A DNA stretch of 19,672 nt, taken from Candidatus Altimarinota bacterium (GTDB lineage Bacteria > Patescibacteriota > Gracilibacteria > Absconditabacterales > Absconditicoccaceae). Positions 1-8,973 of the stretch are shown here, piece by piece. The stretch lies in the NCBI GenBank assembly GCA_027013285.1, contig JALUXR010000014.1:1-19672 (forward strand). The letters run 5' to 3'. The position numbers and the translations under genes were made by a program. Each line of letters starts with the position of its first letter. The stretch's first letter is position 1. The notes under the pieces were generated by a model. It saw nothing but the letters and a program-made list of their open reading frames with translations, ran no database searches and was not told where the DNA came from.

Positions 1-589
1 TATTTCATTTTTCTTGAGCTTTTTGCACCCGAATAGCTTCTGCTCTGAAACTATCTCTTCTATGAACCAAATATACTTTTTCACAAATATTTGATAAATA
101 TAAAGCCTCTATAAAAGCTGTATCTCACCCACCTATCACAGCAGTAGTTTTTCATCTATAAAAAAATCCATCACAAGTTGCACAATATGAAACTCATTTT
201 CAAAACAATTCATCTTCTCAAAGAACATTTATTTTATTTTTTTCTGTTCAAATTCATAAAATAAGACTCTTTGTTTGTATCTCTCCATTCATAGAAGTTT
301 GAATTTTATAACCAGCTTTGAAATTATTTTCATCTACAGGCAAAACAGAAATTACATTATCCATTTTATATTCTGCACCATAAGTCAAAGCTTGTTTTTT
401 CATTTTTTGCATTATTTCAAAACCAGAAGTTGGTTCATCAAAACCAGGAAAATTCTCTACAACTGGATTTTCATTTATCATACCTCATTCATTTGCTCAA
501 ATAATAAGTGGATTCATACCATACCTTCAAGCATAAATACCTGCAGTAAATCCTGCTCCACCAGCTCAAATTATAACTAAATCTCTCAT
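1..589 (-). CDS. trxB: thioredoxin reductase (partial, C-terminus cut by window edge)
   Basis: Flavoprotein that passes electrons from NAD(P)H through FAD to a redox-active disulfide and on to thioredoxin in the cytoplasm. The first 196 codons are visible. An FAD-binding glycine motif (GAGGAG) lies at residues 8-13, the redox pair CATC followed by DG at 136-141, then the NAD(P)-binding GGGDTA and the HRRDSFRA segment that fixes NADPH preference in this family. TGA encodes glycine at several of these sites, including one in GGGDTA. The ATG at 587-589 gives the standard N-terminus directly before the FAD motif. The gene is divergent from murC. About a third of the expected length (roughly 310 residues) is missing beyond position 1. 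The order FAD half, CxxC, NAD half makes the family assignment secure; the physiological partner is inferred. Confidence 0.95.
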
Positions 590-715
590 AAAATATATAT
601 TTAAAATTTAAAATCTTTCTGTTTTTATAATTATTTTATGCTAATTTACTATAGAAAATCAAGTTCAAAAAAGTATTATTATAAAAGTTATTTTAACTTA
701 TAAAACATTTAAAAT
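590..715. promoter_or_regulatory. divergent trxB/murC intergenic region
   Basis: This 126-base gap separates two divergent genes, so promoters for both should lie here. TATAAT-like boxes occur (for example 626-631), but in sequence this AT-rich they are expected by chance and I find no convincing -35 partner. No hairpin or operator repeat stands out. A TAA codon at 710-712, in frame with murC, rules out a longer murC start. Confidence 0.3.
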
Positions 716-2155
716 ATGTTAGTTTTCCTTTGATGAGCTTGAGCTGGACTTTCTGCTTTAGTAAATATTTTTCATGAATTATGATTTGAAGATATAGTTG
801 TTGTAGATAAATATCAAAGTCAAATTACAGATAAATTACAAGAAAAATGAATAAAAGTAGTAATTTGAGACGGAGCTTATGATTTTCAAAAAGATGATAT
901 TATCTTTTATTCTGATGCAGTTGTAAATTCTCAAGATTTTCAAAAAGTTCAAGATAATATAAAATTTACATACTTTCAATTTTTATGAGAAATATCTAAA
1001 CGGTTTCAAACTATAGCAATTGCAGGAACTCATGGAAAAACTTCCACAACAGCTATGATTTTAACAGTAGCAAAAAATATTTGATTTGAGAATCTATGAT
1101 TATGAATAGTAGGTGGATTTGTGCCAGATTTAAAAAATAATAATTTTTATGTAAATCAAAATAAAAAAGAAGATATTAAAAAGATATTTGAAAAACTTTT
1201 GACTGCAAAATGAGATAGACCTGTAAAACTATTCAAAGAAATGTCCTTCATAGTCGAAGCTGATGAATTTAACAAGCATTTTTTACTGCTTGACCCAAGT
1301 ATCAGCTTGATTACGAAAGTTGATCATGATCATAAAGATGTCTACCCTACTTTGGAAGATTATCTTGCAACATTCAAAGAATTTATAAATAAAACAAAAA
1401 AAGAAGTTTTCACAAATGATGAAGAATTTACAAAAAATATCTGAAAAATAGACAAAAAAATAAAATATGTTTGAATAAATCCAAATATAAAATTTAAATA
1501 TATGTTTTGAGAACATATGGAAAAAAATGCAAGTTTAGTAGTTAAATTATTTAAAATTCTAGGTTTTGAAGAACAAAAAATAATAAAAATATTAAATAAT
1601 TTTAAATGAATTTGGAGAAGACAAGAATTTCTTTGAGTAATTGATAATTGAAAATTGAAAATTGAAAATTGAAACAAAGAATTGAATACAAATTATCCAT
1701 TATCCATCATTAATTCTCAATTAAATAAAATCTCTATTTATACTGACTATGCTCATCATCCGACAGAAATCAAAGCTACAGTAGATGCTTTTAAGCAAAA
1801 CTTCCCTGAAGAAGAAATAATCTGAGTATTCCAACCTCATCAGCTTTTTAGATTTGTAAGCTATGAAAAAGATTTTATAAGCAGCTTAAATAAGTTTGAT
1901 AAAATTTATATTTATGATATTTATTCTGTAAGAGAAGATAAACTTATCAAACAATTAATAAAAGAAAAAAATCTTGACGTAAAAAATAATCAAGAAGCTA
2001 TCCAACAAATATGAACTCAAATAGCCCAAAAACTAAATTGAAAATATATTGATAACTTTAATAAACTAATAAATTCTATCGAAGCTGAGAATTGAATAGT
2101 TGTAATTATGACAGCTTGAGATTTAGACTATGAAATAAGGAATTATTTAAAATAA
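716..2155 (+). CDS. murC: UDP-N-acetylmuramate--L-alanine ligase
   Basis: Cytoplasmic ATP-dependent ligase that adds the first amino acid (L-alanine) to UDP-N-acetylmuramic acid in peptidoglycan synthesis. The 479-residue protein has a glycine-rich UDP-binding start (residues 5-11, four of these glycines written TGA or GGA), the Mur ligase ATP loop AGTHGKTS at 103-110, a central EADE segment and the C-terminal DYAHHPTE motif at 344-351. The order matches MurC and not MurD/E/F. The start is forced by an in-frame TAA two codons upstream. About 30 residues (308-336), between the RR-containing segment and the DYAHHP motif, come from a palindrome-like heptamer repeat and look like an insertion relative to the family. 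The gene runs alone on this strand and converges on an ftsQ-like gene with an 11-base gap, which hints at a rearranged dcw division/cell-wall cluster. Confidence 0.95.
1638..1723. repeat. heptamer-phased imperfect inverted repeat inside murC
   Basis: The left arm is ATTGATA followed by four perfect copies of ATTGAAA (1640-1674). The right arm is two copies of ATTATCC, then ATCATTA and ATTCTCA (1692-1719). Read as an inverted repeat, 1638-1669 against 1692-1723 matches at 24 of 32 positions, with a 22-base loop. The unit is 7 bases, so successive copies fall in different codon phases. The element keeps the murC frame open and encodes residues 308-336, between two conserved motifs. It resembles in principle the palindromic elements that insert in frame in Rickettsia genes, but I do not recognise it as a named family. 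Confidence 0.8.
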
Positions 2156-2166
2156 ATATTTTTTGC

Positions 2167-3006
2167 TTATTTTTTATACACATCTAAATAAACACCATCA
2201 TTAAGATTTCATACATCTATATTTTTTGCTAAATTATATTTATCAGGCATTTTTCTAACTAACAATTTTAACTGACTTATTTGTTCATCTATATCTTTTG
2301 ATAAAGAAAATATTATCTTTTTATCATCAACAAATACTAACAAATCTTCTCATCAAGCTAAATAAAATACTTTAGATTTTTTAAAATATGTTTTTATTTT
2401 TTGGTAATATTTAATAATTTTATCAGGTGAATTTTTCCAAAAAATATTATTTATATTTTTTAATCAAGATAAATATCTAGGTAAATACAACCTATTTCAA
2501 GTAGATAATAAATTTGTTCAACTTAAATATTTTATATTAAATGAATATATATTATCTTTTGAATATACATTGAAAGCATATCAACTTCAAAAAATTGTTA
2601 ATTTAGGTTTTTTAAAATAAAAATTCACCTTAACAGAATTATTATTTATAAGTTCTACTTTTATAGTTTTAATATATTTATATTTTTTTTCTATTAAATT
2701 AATTTGTTTTTCATATCATAAAACCTTATTTTTAACAGAATTAGCTCCAGAAAAAATATCAGAAATATTATTACATAAATCTGTCCAATTAGGATTTGTA
2801 ATAATTTTTTTATTAAAATAAACCTTTGTTATAATATTTTTAGGATTATCTATATATTTTTTATAAGAAATTTTTACAACTATTGAAAAGATAACTACTA
2901 AAAGTAAAAAAATTACTATCTTTTTATGTTTTTTTAACAAAAAAATAGATTTTCTTTTAAACTTATTTATTTTATATTTTAATACCTTATTTCTTTTTCT
3001 TAACAT
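2167..3006 (-). CDS. FtsQ/DivIB-like cell division protein (POTRA membrane protein)
   Basis: The 279-residue protein has a short, very basic cytoplasmic N-terminus, one membrane segment at about residues 29-47, then an extracytoplasmic domain. The layout and several local patterns fit FtsQ/DivIB: a POTRA-like stretch starting near residue 57 (ITKVYF), a segment resembling the YPYIKSVKV strand followed by a basic NNSVKVNFYFKKP strand, and a C-terminal end with DVGNLNDGVYLDVYKK, like the family's closing beta strands. FtsQ links the FtsL/FtsB pair to the septal FtsW/FtsI synthase. Context agrees: murC is next to it and ftsW lies in the same window. It is the last gene of the gyrB-side unit and its start overlaps the ytxH-like gene by 20 bases. 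Similarity is at pattern level only, so another POTRA-type anchored protein remains possible. Confidence 0.65.
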
Positions 3007-3187
3007 TCTTTTTAATTAAATTTTGAAATATTTGTTGCATATCTTTTAGTCCTAATTTAACATCATCTTGCATTTTTCTAAAAAAAGTTTTTCATTTTTT
3101 AGTTCTAGAAAGAAATCACAATCATCAAATTGCTGTTCACAAAAATGCTCAAATTATTATTTTATTTATATTTTTTTTCTTTCACAT
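2987..3187 (-). CDS. small YtxH-like membrane-anchored protein
   Basis: A 66-residue protein: basic N-terminus, one glycine-zipper-like membrane helix at about residues 9-28 (small residues at regular spacing, GAFLGTAIGGLG, five of its glycines being TGA), then a basic stretch SRTKKGKTFFRKM and an amphipathic, lysine-rich tail. This is the architecture of the YtxH/gas-vesicle-like small proteins, whose molecular role is poorly known. The gene is invisible under the standard code because of its TGA codons. It follows the SpoU gene by 22 bases and its 3' end overlaps the start of the ftsQ-like gene, so the two are probably translationally coupled. A function in envelope stress or division would be speculation. 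Confidence 0.65.
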
Positions 3188-3209
3188 ATTTAAACTTTAA
3201 TCATAAAAC

Positions 3210-3665
3210 TTAAGCTCTTGAAATCTCATACATAAATATACTTGCAGCTTCACATACATTCATAGATTCCTTAATTCATTTCATTGGAATAAAACTAATA
3301 ATATCTAATTGATCCATTGTTTCAATACTAACACCTTTAACTTCATTTCACATCAAAATACAAATATTTCATTTTATATGATGTTTTAAATTATAAATAG
3401 AAACTGCATCTTGAGTAAGTTCAGCTCAAATAAATGTATCACAATTTTCCTTTATAAAATCAAGCCCTTTAGCTACATTATAAAATTGTTTTAAATTAAC
3501 ATTATTTTCAGCACCCAACGATGATTTTATCACTTTTTCATTTTCAAAAGGAGAAGGACTATATCATAGCAAAATCACATCAAATCAAAGACTATCAGCT
3601 GTTCTAATTATATTTCCTACATTATATGCACTTCTTATATTCTCCAAAGCTATAGTTGGTTTCAT
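3210..3665 (-). CDS. SpoU (TrmH-family) RNA 2'-O-methyltransferase
   Basis: SPOUT-class enzyme that moves a methyl group from S-adenosylmethionine to a ribose 2'-OH in tRNA or rRNA. The 151 residues hold only the trefoil-knot catalytic domain with its three motifs: NVGNIIRTADSLG near the N-terminus (catalytic Arg), LMGNEVKGVS in the middle, and IPMKGIKESMNV near the C-terminus, which form the SAM pocket. A length of about 150 residues is usual for single-domain members such as TrmL; the exact target base cannot be read from the sequence. The ATG at 3663-3665 was chosen because a TAA lies two codons upstream in the same frame (3669-3671). The upstream small gene ends at that TAA, leaving 3 bases between them. 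Confidence 0.9.
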
Positions 3666-3668
3666 AAA

Positions 3669-3869
3669 TTATTTTATATCTTCCATAAATAAAATAAACA
3701 AAAACTGAGAAGATTTTAAAACTATTCAATTTAGATCAACATAAAACTGAGAACTTAATCTATTTCTTGTATACAAACATTTTCAATCTTTATTAATAAT
3801 TCAATCTATTTTTTCTATATTATCTTCAGTAATAGCAACTCAAGAAGATGTAACATTTATCTGTCTCAT
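3669..3869 (-). CDS. small hypothetical protein upstream of the SpoU gene
   Basis: A 66-residue ORF starting MRQINVTSSGVAITEDN, with an ordinary mixed composition and a hydrophobic stretch (FLFILF) near the end. I do not recognise a family and see no motif. It is in the same reading frame as the spoU gene that follows and is separated from it only by TAA and one TTT codon, so it might be the remains of an N-terminal extension of that methyltransferase. Against this, the SpoU domain is complete without it and the sequence does not resemble the usual substrate-binding extension. It sits 23 bases after the TAG-interrupted ORF in the same unit. Its reality as a protein is moderately supported by frame continuity, an ATG start and TGA codons in Gly-like contexts. 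Confidence 0.5.
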
Positions 3870-3892
3870 AATAATTGGATAAATATATAAAA

Positions 3893-4195
3893 TTATTTCT
3901 TATTTAGAAAATCAGGTATTTCATAAAATTCTTCTGATAAACTTGAAAAATCCACTTCATTTATACTTATAAAATTTACTGGTTTTCAATTTTTATATTC
4001 AAATTTTCATTCTAATATTCAAGTTTCTTTAAGTTCTTTTAATTGCTCTTTTGTTAAAAGTTGCTTTTCTTCTTCTGTAATTTTACCAGTATTTAATAAT
4101 TCTTCTAGTTCCTCACTAGTTTTAGGTAGTTTAACAAATCACTAATTTTCTTCAAATTCTTTTATTTCCTGATCTAAAATATTTTTCTCTAACAT
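3893..4195 (-). pseudogene. ORF interrupted by one in-frame TAG (broken gene or read-through)
   Basis: From an ATG at 4193-4195 the frame runs MLEKNILDQEIKEFEEN and then meets TAG at 4142-4144. The same frame continues for 81 more sense codons to a TAA at 3893-3895. The second part reads like normal protein: acidic and helical (SEELEELLNTGKITEEEKQ), then a beta-like EGKFEYKNGKPVNFIS segment. It has no ATG, GTG or TTG for more than 40 codons after the TAG, so it is unlikely to be an independent gene. Possible explanations are a nonsense mutation, an assembly or read error, or UAG read-through; I cannot choose between them. No family is recognised. It follows gyrB by 39 bases and belongs to the same minus-strand unit. 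Confidence 0.55.
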
Positions 4196-4234
4196 TACTT
4201 TAAATTAAATTAATATATTAAATATCTATCTTTT

Positions 4235-6181
4235 TTAAATATCTAAATTTCTAATATTTTTTGCATGAGTTAAGATAAAATTTCTTCTTGGAGCAATTTC
4301 AGTACCCATAAGAGTTGTAAATATTTCATCTGCCTTTTGAGCATCTTGAATTGTAATTTGCATAAGTTTTCTTGTAGAAGGATCCATAGTTGTATCCCAA
4401 AGTTGTTCTGGATTCATTTCACCAAGACCTTTATATCTTTGAATAGAAGTTTTTTCAGGATTAAATCCATATTTTTTCAAAGCTTCATACATATCATATT
4501 CTGGTGGATAGATATATTTTTCCTTTTTTCCTTGAACAAATTTATATAATGGAGAAACTGCAATAAACATATGTCAATTCTCAATCAATGGTTTCATATA
4601 TCTAAAGAAAAAAGTTAATAATAATGTCCTAATATGAGCACCATCTACATCAGCATCTGTCATTATAATTATCTTATCATACCTAAGTTTTTCTTCATCA
4701 TAAGCTTCTTTTAATCAAGCTCATAATCAAATAATTAAAGATTTAACTTCATTATTTTGTAAAATTCTATCTAATGCAGATTTTTCAGTATTTAAGATTT
4801 TACCTCTTAATGGAAAAATGGCTTGAAATTTACTATCTCTTGCTTGTTTTGCACTACCACCAGCAGAATCTCATTCCACTATAAAAACTTCAGTTCATTC
4901 TCTTTTTTTAGCAGAACAATCTGTAAGTTTTCAAGGTAAAACACCCATAGACATTGCATTTTTTCTCATTACAGTTTCTCTTGCAAGTTTTGCAGCCATA
5001 CGAGCCTTTGCATTTATCTTTACTCTTTCAATAATTACTTTTGATAATTCTTCATCTTTTTCTAAGATTTCTTTTACATAATTATAAACAAGTTTCTCTA
5101 TTTCTTTTCTAATATATGCATTTCAAAGTTTTCCTTTTGTTTGTCATTCAAATTGTGGTTCTGGAACTTTTATAGAAATAATCGAATACAAACCAGAAGT
5201 TACATCACCAAGCTGTAAATCTCCAATTTTTTTATCCAAAAGTTTATTTTCCTTTGCATATTCATTAAGAGCATTCAATAATCATGCTTTAAATCAATTC
5301 AAATGAGTTCAGCCATCTGGAGTATGAATATTATTTACAAAAGAAATTACATTATCATTACTTTCACCTACATAAGCAAATGCTATATCAGCATACACTT
5401 CTTTTCATTCTTTTTCTATTCTAAAATAATTTGAAATTGTTTTCTTAATTCAAATTAAATTTTTTAAATAAGTTAATATTCAATTTGTAAACAAAAATCT
5501 TTTTCACTTAATAATCCTTGCTTGAGATTCTAAATGAGTATCTAAAATTGGTTTGTCTGTATCTGCAACCTGAATAAGTGTAAAAGTAACTCATGGTGTT
5601 AAATAGGCATTTTGAATTAATCTTGTATGTATTGTAGACCAAGTATATTTTGTAGTATCAAAAATAGTATCATCAGCTTTAAAAGCTACAACTGTTCAAG
5701 TATAATCTGTATCTCAAACAATTTTTAAATCATAAAGTGGTTTTCCTCTTTCAAATTCCTGTTGATGAATTTTTCATTTTCTATGAATTTGAACTATAAG
5801 TTTTTCACTTAAAGCATTTACCACAGATGCTCAAACACCATGTAATCAACCAGAAATTTTATAAACATCTTTATTAAACTTTCATCAAGCATGTAAGACA
5901 GTAAAAACAGTTTCTACAGTAGATTTTTTTGTTTTAGAATGAATATCTGTTGGAATTCATCTACCATTATCATACACAGTTACCCAACCATTTTCAGAAA
6001 AAACAACTGAAATTTCATTACAAAAACCAGCCAAAGCTTCATCTACACCATTATCTACAATTTCCCAAATCATATGATGTAATCATCTTGTGTCTGTAGA
6101 TCAAATATACATTCAAGGCCTTTCTCTTACTGGTTCTAATCATTCTAAAACTCTAATCTGATCTGCTCAATATTCTGTCAT
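4235..6181 (-). CDS. gyrB: DNA gyrase subunit B
   Basis: ATPase and Toprim subunit of the type IIA topoisomerase that introduces negative supercoils with GyrA. The 648-residue length is typical of the short GyrB form. Visible in order: the GHKL ATPase domain with EIVDNGVDEA, DNGRGIP and GGLHGVG; the transducer domain with its QTKGKLGN lysine loop; the Toprim domain with EGDSAGGSA at 436-444 and the metal-binding DADVD at 509-513; PLRGKILN, which favours GyrB over ParE; and the C-terminal RYKGLGEMNPEQLW block. Glycine 437 of EGDS is a TGA codon, strong proof of recoding. The ATG at 6179-6181 gives the normal N-terminus. It appears to head the minus-strand unit running to the ftsQ-like gene, with a candidate promoter at 6217-6244. 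No gyrA is in this window. Confidence 0.95.
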
Positions 6182-6216
6182 TAAGATAACATAAAAAAAT
6201 AAAGAAATATAGCAGT

Positions 6217-6244
6217 TTTATAAAGATTAAACTAAAAAAATCAA
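6217..6244 (-). promoter_or_regulatory. candidate gyrB promoter
   Basis: On the minus strand TTGATT (6239-6244) and TATAAA (6217-6222) are separated by 16 bases, about 35 bases before the gyrB start. The boxes are plausible for the housekeeping sigma factor, but the AT-rich background makes chance matches common. Confidence 0.3.
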
Positions 6245-6252
6245 TAATTTGT

Positions 6253-6280
6253 TTGAAATCTAAAAAAAAATAATTATATT
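6253..6280 (+). promoter_or_regulatory. candidate promoter for tRNA-Leu
   Basis: TTGAAA (6253-6258) and TATATT (6275-6280) are 16 bases apart and end 25 bases before the mature tRNA 5' end, a fitting distance for a short leader. Support is limited by base composition. Confidence 0.35.
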
Positions 6281-6305
6281 GAGTCTTACATAAAAATATA
6301 GATAT

Positions 6306-6389
6306 GCCAGGATGGTGGAATTGGTAGACACGAGGGACTTAAAATCCCTTAACCGATTGGTTGTGAGGGTTCGATTCCCTCTCCTGGTA
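6306..6389 (+). tRNA. tRNA-Leu (anticodon UAA)
   Basis: A full class II cloverleaf of 84 bases. The acceptor stem is GCCAGGA with TCCTGGT, giving a G-U at the first pair. The D stem is GTG/CAC, the anticodon stem AGGGA/TCCCT with loop CTTAAAA, and a long variable arm and the T stem GAGGG/CCCTC with loop TTCGATT follow. The anticodon at 6340-6342 is UAA, reading UUA, the most frequent leucine codon in these genes. The discriminator base is A and CCA is not encoded. A T run follows directly (6390-6398) but without a separate hairpin. The gene lies between divergent gyrB and the L27 gene. Confidence 0.97.
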
Positions 6390-6499
6390 TTTTTTTTATT
6401 TTAATTCTAAAAAAATAAATTTAATCTTGATTTTGATATACAAATTAGTATTATCACACAACTTATTAATCAATTTTATTTAATAAATTTTAAAACAGA

Positions 6500-6781
6500 A
6501 TGGCACATAAGAAAGCTGCAGGTAGTGCAAAGAATCTTAGAAATTCAAATCCTAAATATAGATGAGTTAAATTGTTTGGTGGACAAACTGTAAAAGATGG
6601 TAATATTATAGTAAGACAAAAATGATCAGTATATATTACTTGAGAAAATACATATATGGGACACGATTTTACAATACATGCAAAAGCAGATGGTGTTGTA
6701 AAATTTACACAAAAAAATATTCAAAGATTTGATAATAGAAGATATAAAAGAACTGTTGTAAATGTAGTTCCTGCTGAATAA
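6500..6781 (+). CDS. rpmA: 50S ribosomal protein L27 (bL27)
   Basis: A 93-residue large-subunit protein whose N-terminal tail reaches the peptidyl-transferase centre. It begins MAHKKAAGSAKNLRNS, the mature-type tail without the cleavable extension found in many Firmicutes, followed by YRGVKLFGGQTVKDGNIIVRQKG and the closing DGVVKF strand, all characteristic. Only 3 of its 9 glycines use TGA, fewer than in the neighbouring genes. The usual partner rplU (L21) and the GTPase gene obg are not adjacent. It follows tRNA-Leu by 110 bases and precedes a zinc-ribbon protein by 27 bases. No Shine-Dalgarno is seen; the leader is AT-rich. Confidence 0.96.
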
Positions 6782-6808
6782 TTTTATTCATAAAAATTCT
6801 TTATAAGA

Positions 6809-7237
6809 ATGCAAGATTTATTAAATCAAGTATCTTCTATAGTAAATATAAATATAATTTGATATATCTTATTATTTCCATTTATATTTTTCTGGATATG
6901 GAGTATATTATTCATTGTTAGAGATATATCTCACCGTACAAATAGTTTAATATACCAATTATTTGCTATATTACTATGAACTGTTCCTGGAATATGATTT
7001 ATGTTATACTTTGTATTTAGACCATACAGATCATTAGATGATAAAGAATGGAGATTGTCTATAAATACATTATCAGTACAATGTTTAGATTGTTGAGAAC
7101 TTAACCATAAAGATAATAAGTTTTGTACAATATGTTGAGATTCATTAACAACTGATTGTAAAGAATGTACAAAAAAATATTATAAATGATATGATTATTG
7201 TCCATATTGTTGAGCTCCAAACTTAGAAACAGAATAA
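6809..7237 (+). CDS. membrane protein with two C-terminal zinc ribbons
   Basis: A 142-residue protein with two probable membrane helices (about residues 15-38 and 47-70) followed by a soluble tail with two zinc-ribbon units. The cysteine pairs are C92/C95 with C106/C109, and C117/C120 with C131/C134, each CxxC with CxICG- or CPYCG-type knuckles. The layout resembles PLDc_N-like two-helix membrane anchors joined to a double zinc ribbon. The ribbons should face the cytoplasm and could bind protein or nucleic acid, but no catalytic residues are seen and the function is unknown. It is likely cotranscribed with rpmA (27-base gap), and a strong terminator begins 2 bases after its stop. Seven of its eight glycines use TGA, including all four knuckle glycines after the cysteine pairs. 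Confidence 0.8.
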
Positions 7238-7238
7238 G

Positions 7239-7268
7239 AACTTAGGTTAAACTCCTAAGTTTTTTTTT
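7239..7268 (+). terminator. rho-independent terminator after the zinc-ribbon gene
   Basis: The stem AACTTAGG (7239-7246) pairs fully with CCTAAGTT (7254-7261) over a 7-base loop and is followed by a T run to 7268. It closes the tRNA-Leu/rpmA/zinc-ribbon unit and overlaps the last codons of the convergent queH gene. On the opposite strand the hairpin is followed by a weaker T-rich stretch, so it may act both ways. Confidence 0.85.
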
Positions 7269-7965
7269 ATTTATTCTTTGCCCACAAACATCCACAATAA
7301 TTTTGTCTCCAAATATTATTTTCTTTTGTGTAATCTGATGCCCTTTGAAATCAATTATTCTTTCTAAAATCAAAAGATAAATATTTAACTCAAGTTTTAT
7401 TGACCACTAATTGTCAATATTTATTTAATTTTTCTACAGATTTTTTAGGTGAAATTAATAAAGTTGTTGTAAAAAAATCTATATTATATTTCTGAGCTAT
7501 TTTTGCTGGTTCAAGCAATCTCATATAATAACAAATATCACACCTTTTAGAATCTTTTTCTTCCATTTGAGAAAAATCTTTCATTACATCATCAAAATTA
7601 TCTTCTTTTATTCATACAATATCTTTATTTTCAAACAATTTATCATAAAATTCCTTATCATCATATTTATTTACGATTTTATCACTTTCTAGTAATTTTA
7701 TTTTTTCTTTTCAAAAATTTTCATCATCAGATATAATTTCAAAATCACCTTCTTCCAATTTTAAAATTTTGATATACTCTTTATATCTTCTTGCATACTC
7801 TGTATACGGCTGAATATTTGGGTTATACCAGTATAAGTAAAGTTTAAAATATTTCTTCAAATCCAAAAGTGGAATAATTAAATCAGGACCACAACAAATA
7901 TGTAGTAAAAGTTTTGGCTTTTCTTTCTTTTCTAAATTAACTTGAGAAAAATAATTATCAAACAT
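7267..7965 (-). CDS. queH: epoxyqueuosine reductase QueH
   Basis: Catalyses the last step of queuosine formation in tRNA, reducing epoxyqueuosine to queuosine; QueH is the family unrelated to QueG. The 232-residue protein has the expected markers in order: HICCGPD with the adjacent cysteines C24-C25, the YNPNIQP segment, CDIC at 142-145 followed by YYMRL, the FTTTLLISPKK block, a DFRK segment, and a terminal YCGC with C224 and C226. These cysteines bind an iron-sulfur cluster and a second metal in characterised members. The gene stands alone on this strand between two plus-strand units. No other queuosine gene is nearby, which suggests either salvage of a precursor or pathway genes elsewhere; the latter is not visible here. 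Confidence 0.93.
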
Positions 7966-8054
7966 AAATTTTTAAATATTAATAAATAACTTGTAATAAA
8001 TCTAAATATATATATTTTATAAACTAATTCAATTTTATAATTTAATTTAAATAA

Positions 8055-8906
8055 ATGTATTTTGATTCACATACTCACCTAAACTCTCCCCAATTATTCA
8101 AAAATTACAAAAAATATCTAGAAAATTTTAAAAATATTTGATGAGAAAAACTTGTAAATGTATGAGTAGATTATGAACGGACTCAAAGAGCTTTAGAAAT
8201 ACATGATAAATTTCCAAATACTTGTTTATCAACTTGAGGTTTTCATCCTACAGAACCAATTTTTAAATACAAAAAATGAAAATATGAATTTAAGGATAAT
8301 CAACTAATTTCATGGCAAGAATACTTAAGTTTAGCAAAAGAATATTTAGAAAATTTAATAAAAAACAAAAAGATTGTAGCAATTTGAGAATGCGGAATAG
8401 ACTATCATTATTTTGAGCATTTACAAGAATGACAAAACATAGAAGAAATTAAAAAACAACAAAAAGAATTATTTACAATGCAATTAAATTTATGTAAAAA
8501 GTATAATTTACCTATTGTTATTCATTCAAGAGATGCATTTATCGACACATTAGAAATAATTAAAAACTACAAAGAACTAAAAATATATTTTCATTGTCGA
8601 GGCTACGGACCAGAGGAAATCACTACATTACAGACTGAATTTGAAAACCTTTGGGTGTGATTTGATGGAAATATTACATACAAAAAAGCAGAGGAAATAA
8701 GACAAAGTATAAAAAAATGTAAATTAAATCAAATCCTCCTTGAAACAGATGCACCTTATCTTACACCACAAATCATAAGAAAGGAAATGAACCAACCTGC
8801 AAATGTCCAATATGTTTACAAATATGTATCAGAACTATTAGATATTAATTTAGATAACTTAGAAAAACAAATTAAAGAAAATTTTTATAAATATTATAAT
8901 TTATAA
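8055..8906 (+). CDS. tatD: TatD-family metal-dependent DNase
   Basis: TIM-barrel hydrolase of the TatD family; characterised members are 3'-5' exonucleases or deoxyribonucleases active in repair and DNA turnover. The 283-residue protein has the metal ligands H6 and H8 in DSHTHL, E112 in the AIGECGIDYH motif, H157 in IHSRDA, H180 in FHCRG and D232 in LLETDAPYLTP, so the active site is intact. The length is slightly above the usual 255-265 because of an insertion around residues 70-105. It starts the tatD-pepF-dut series and is divergent from queH across an 89-base AT-rich gap that shows no confident promoter. Confidence 0.93.
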
Positions 8907-8973
8907 AGTAGTTTTGAATATCTTAGAAAAATAAATATATTACACAAACTTTTAAATAATTAAAATAAAATAA

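Noticed and set aside
275..580. Plus-strand open frames opposite trxB, and similar open frames opposite gyrB, infB, murC and ftsW
   Set aside because: They are antisense or off-frame shadows; the other strand encodes well-conserved proteins over the same bases.
1640..1722. CRISPR array suggested by regular short repeats
   Set aside because: Units are 7 bases with no spacers, inside a coding frame; no cas genes are present.
2149..2173. Possible hairpin AAAATAA with TTATTTT between murC and the ftsQ-like gene
   Set aside because: The stem is only A-T pairs with an 11-base loop, which AT-rich sequence gives easily; too weak to call a terminator.
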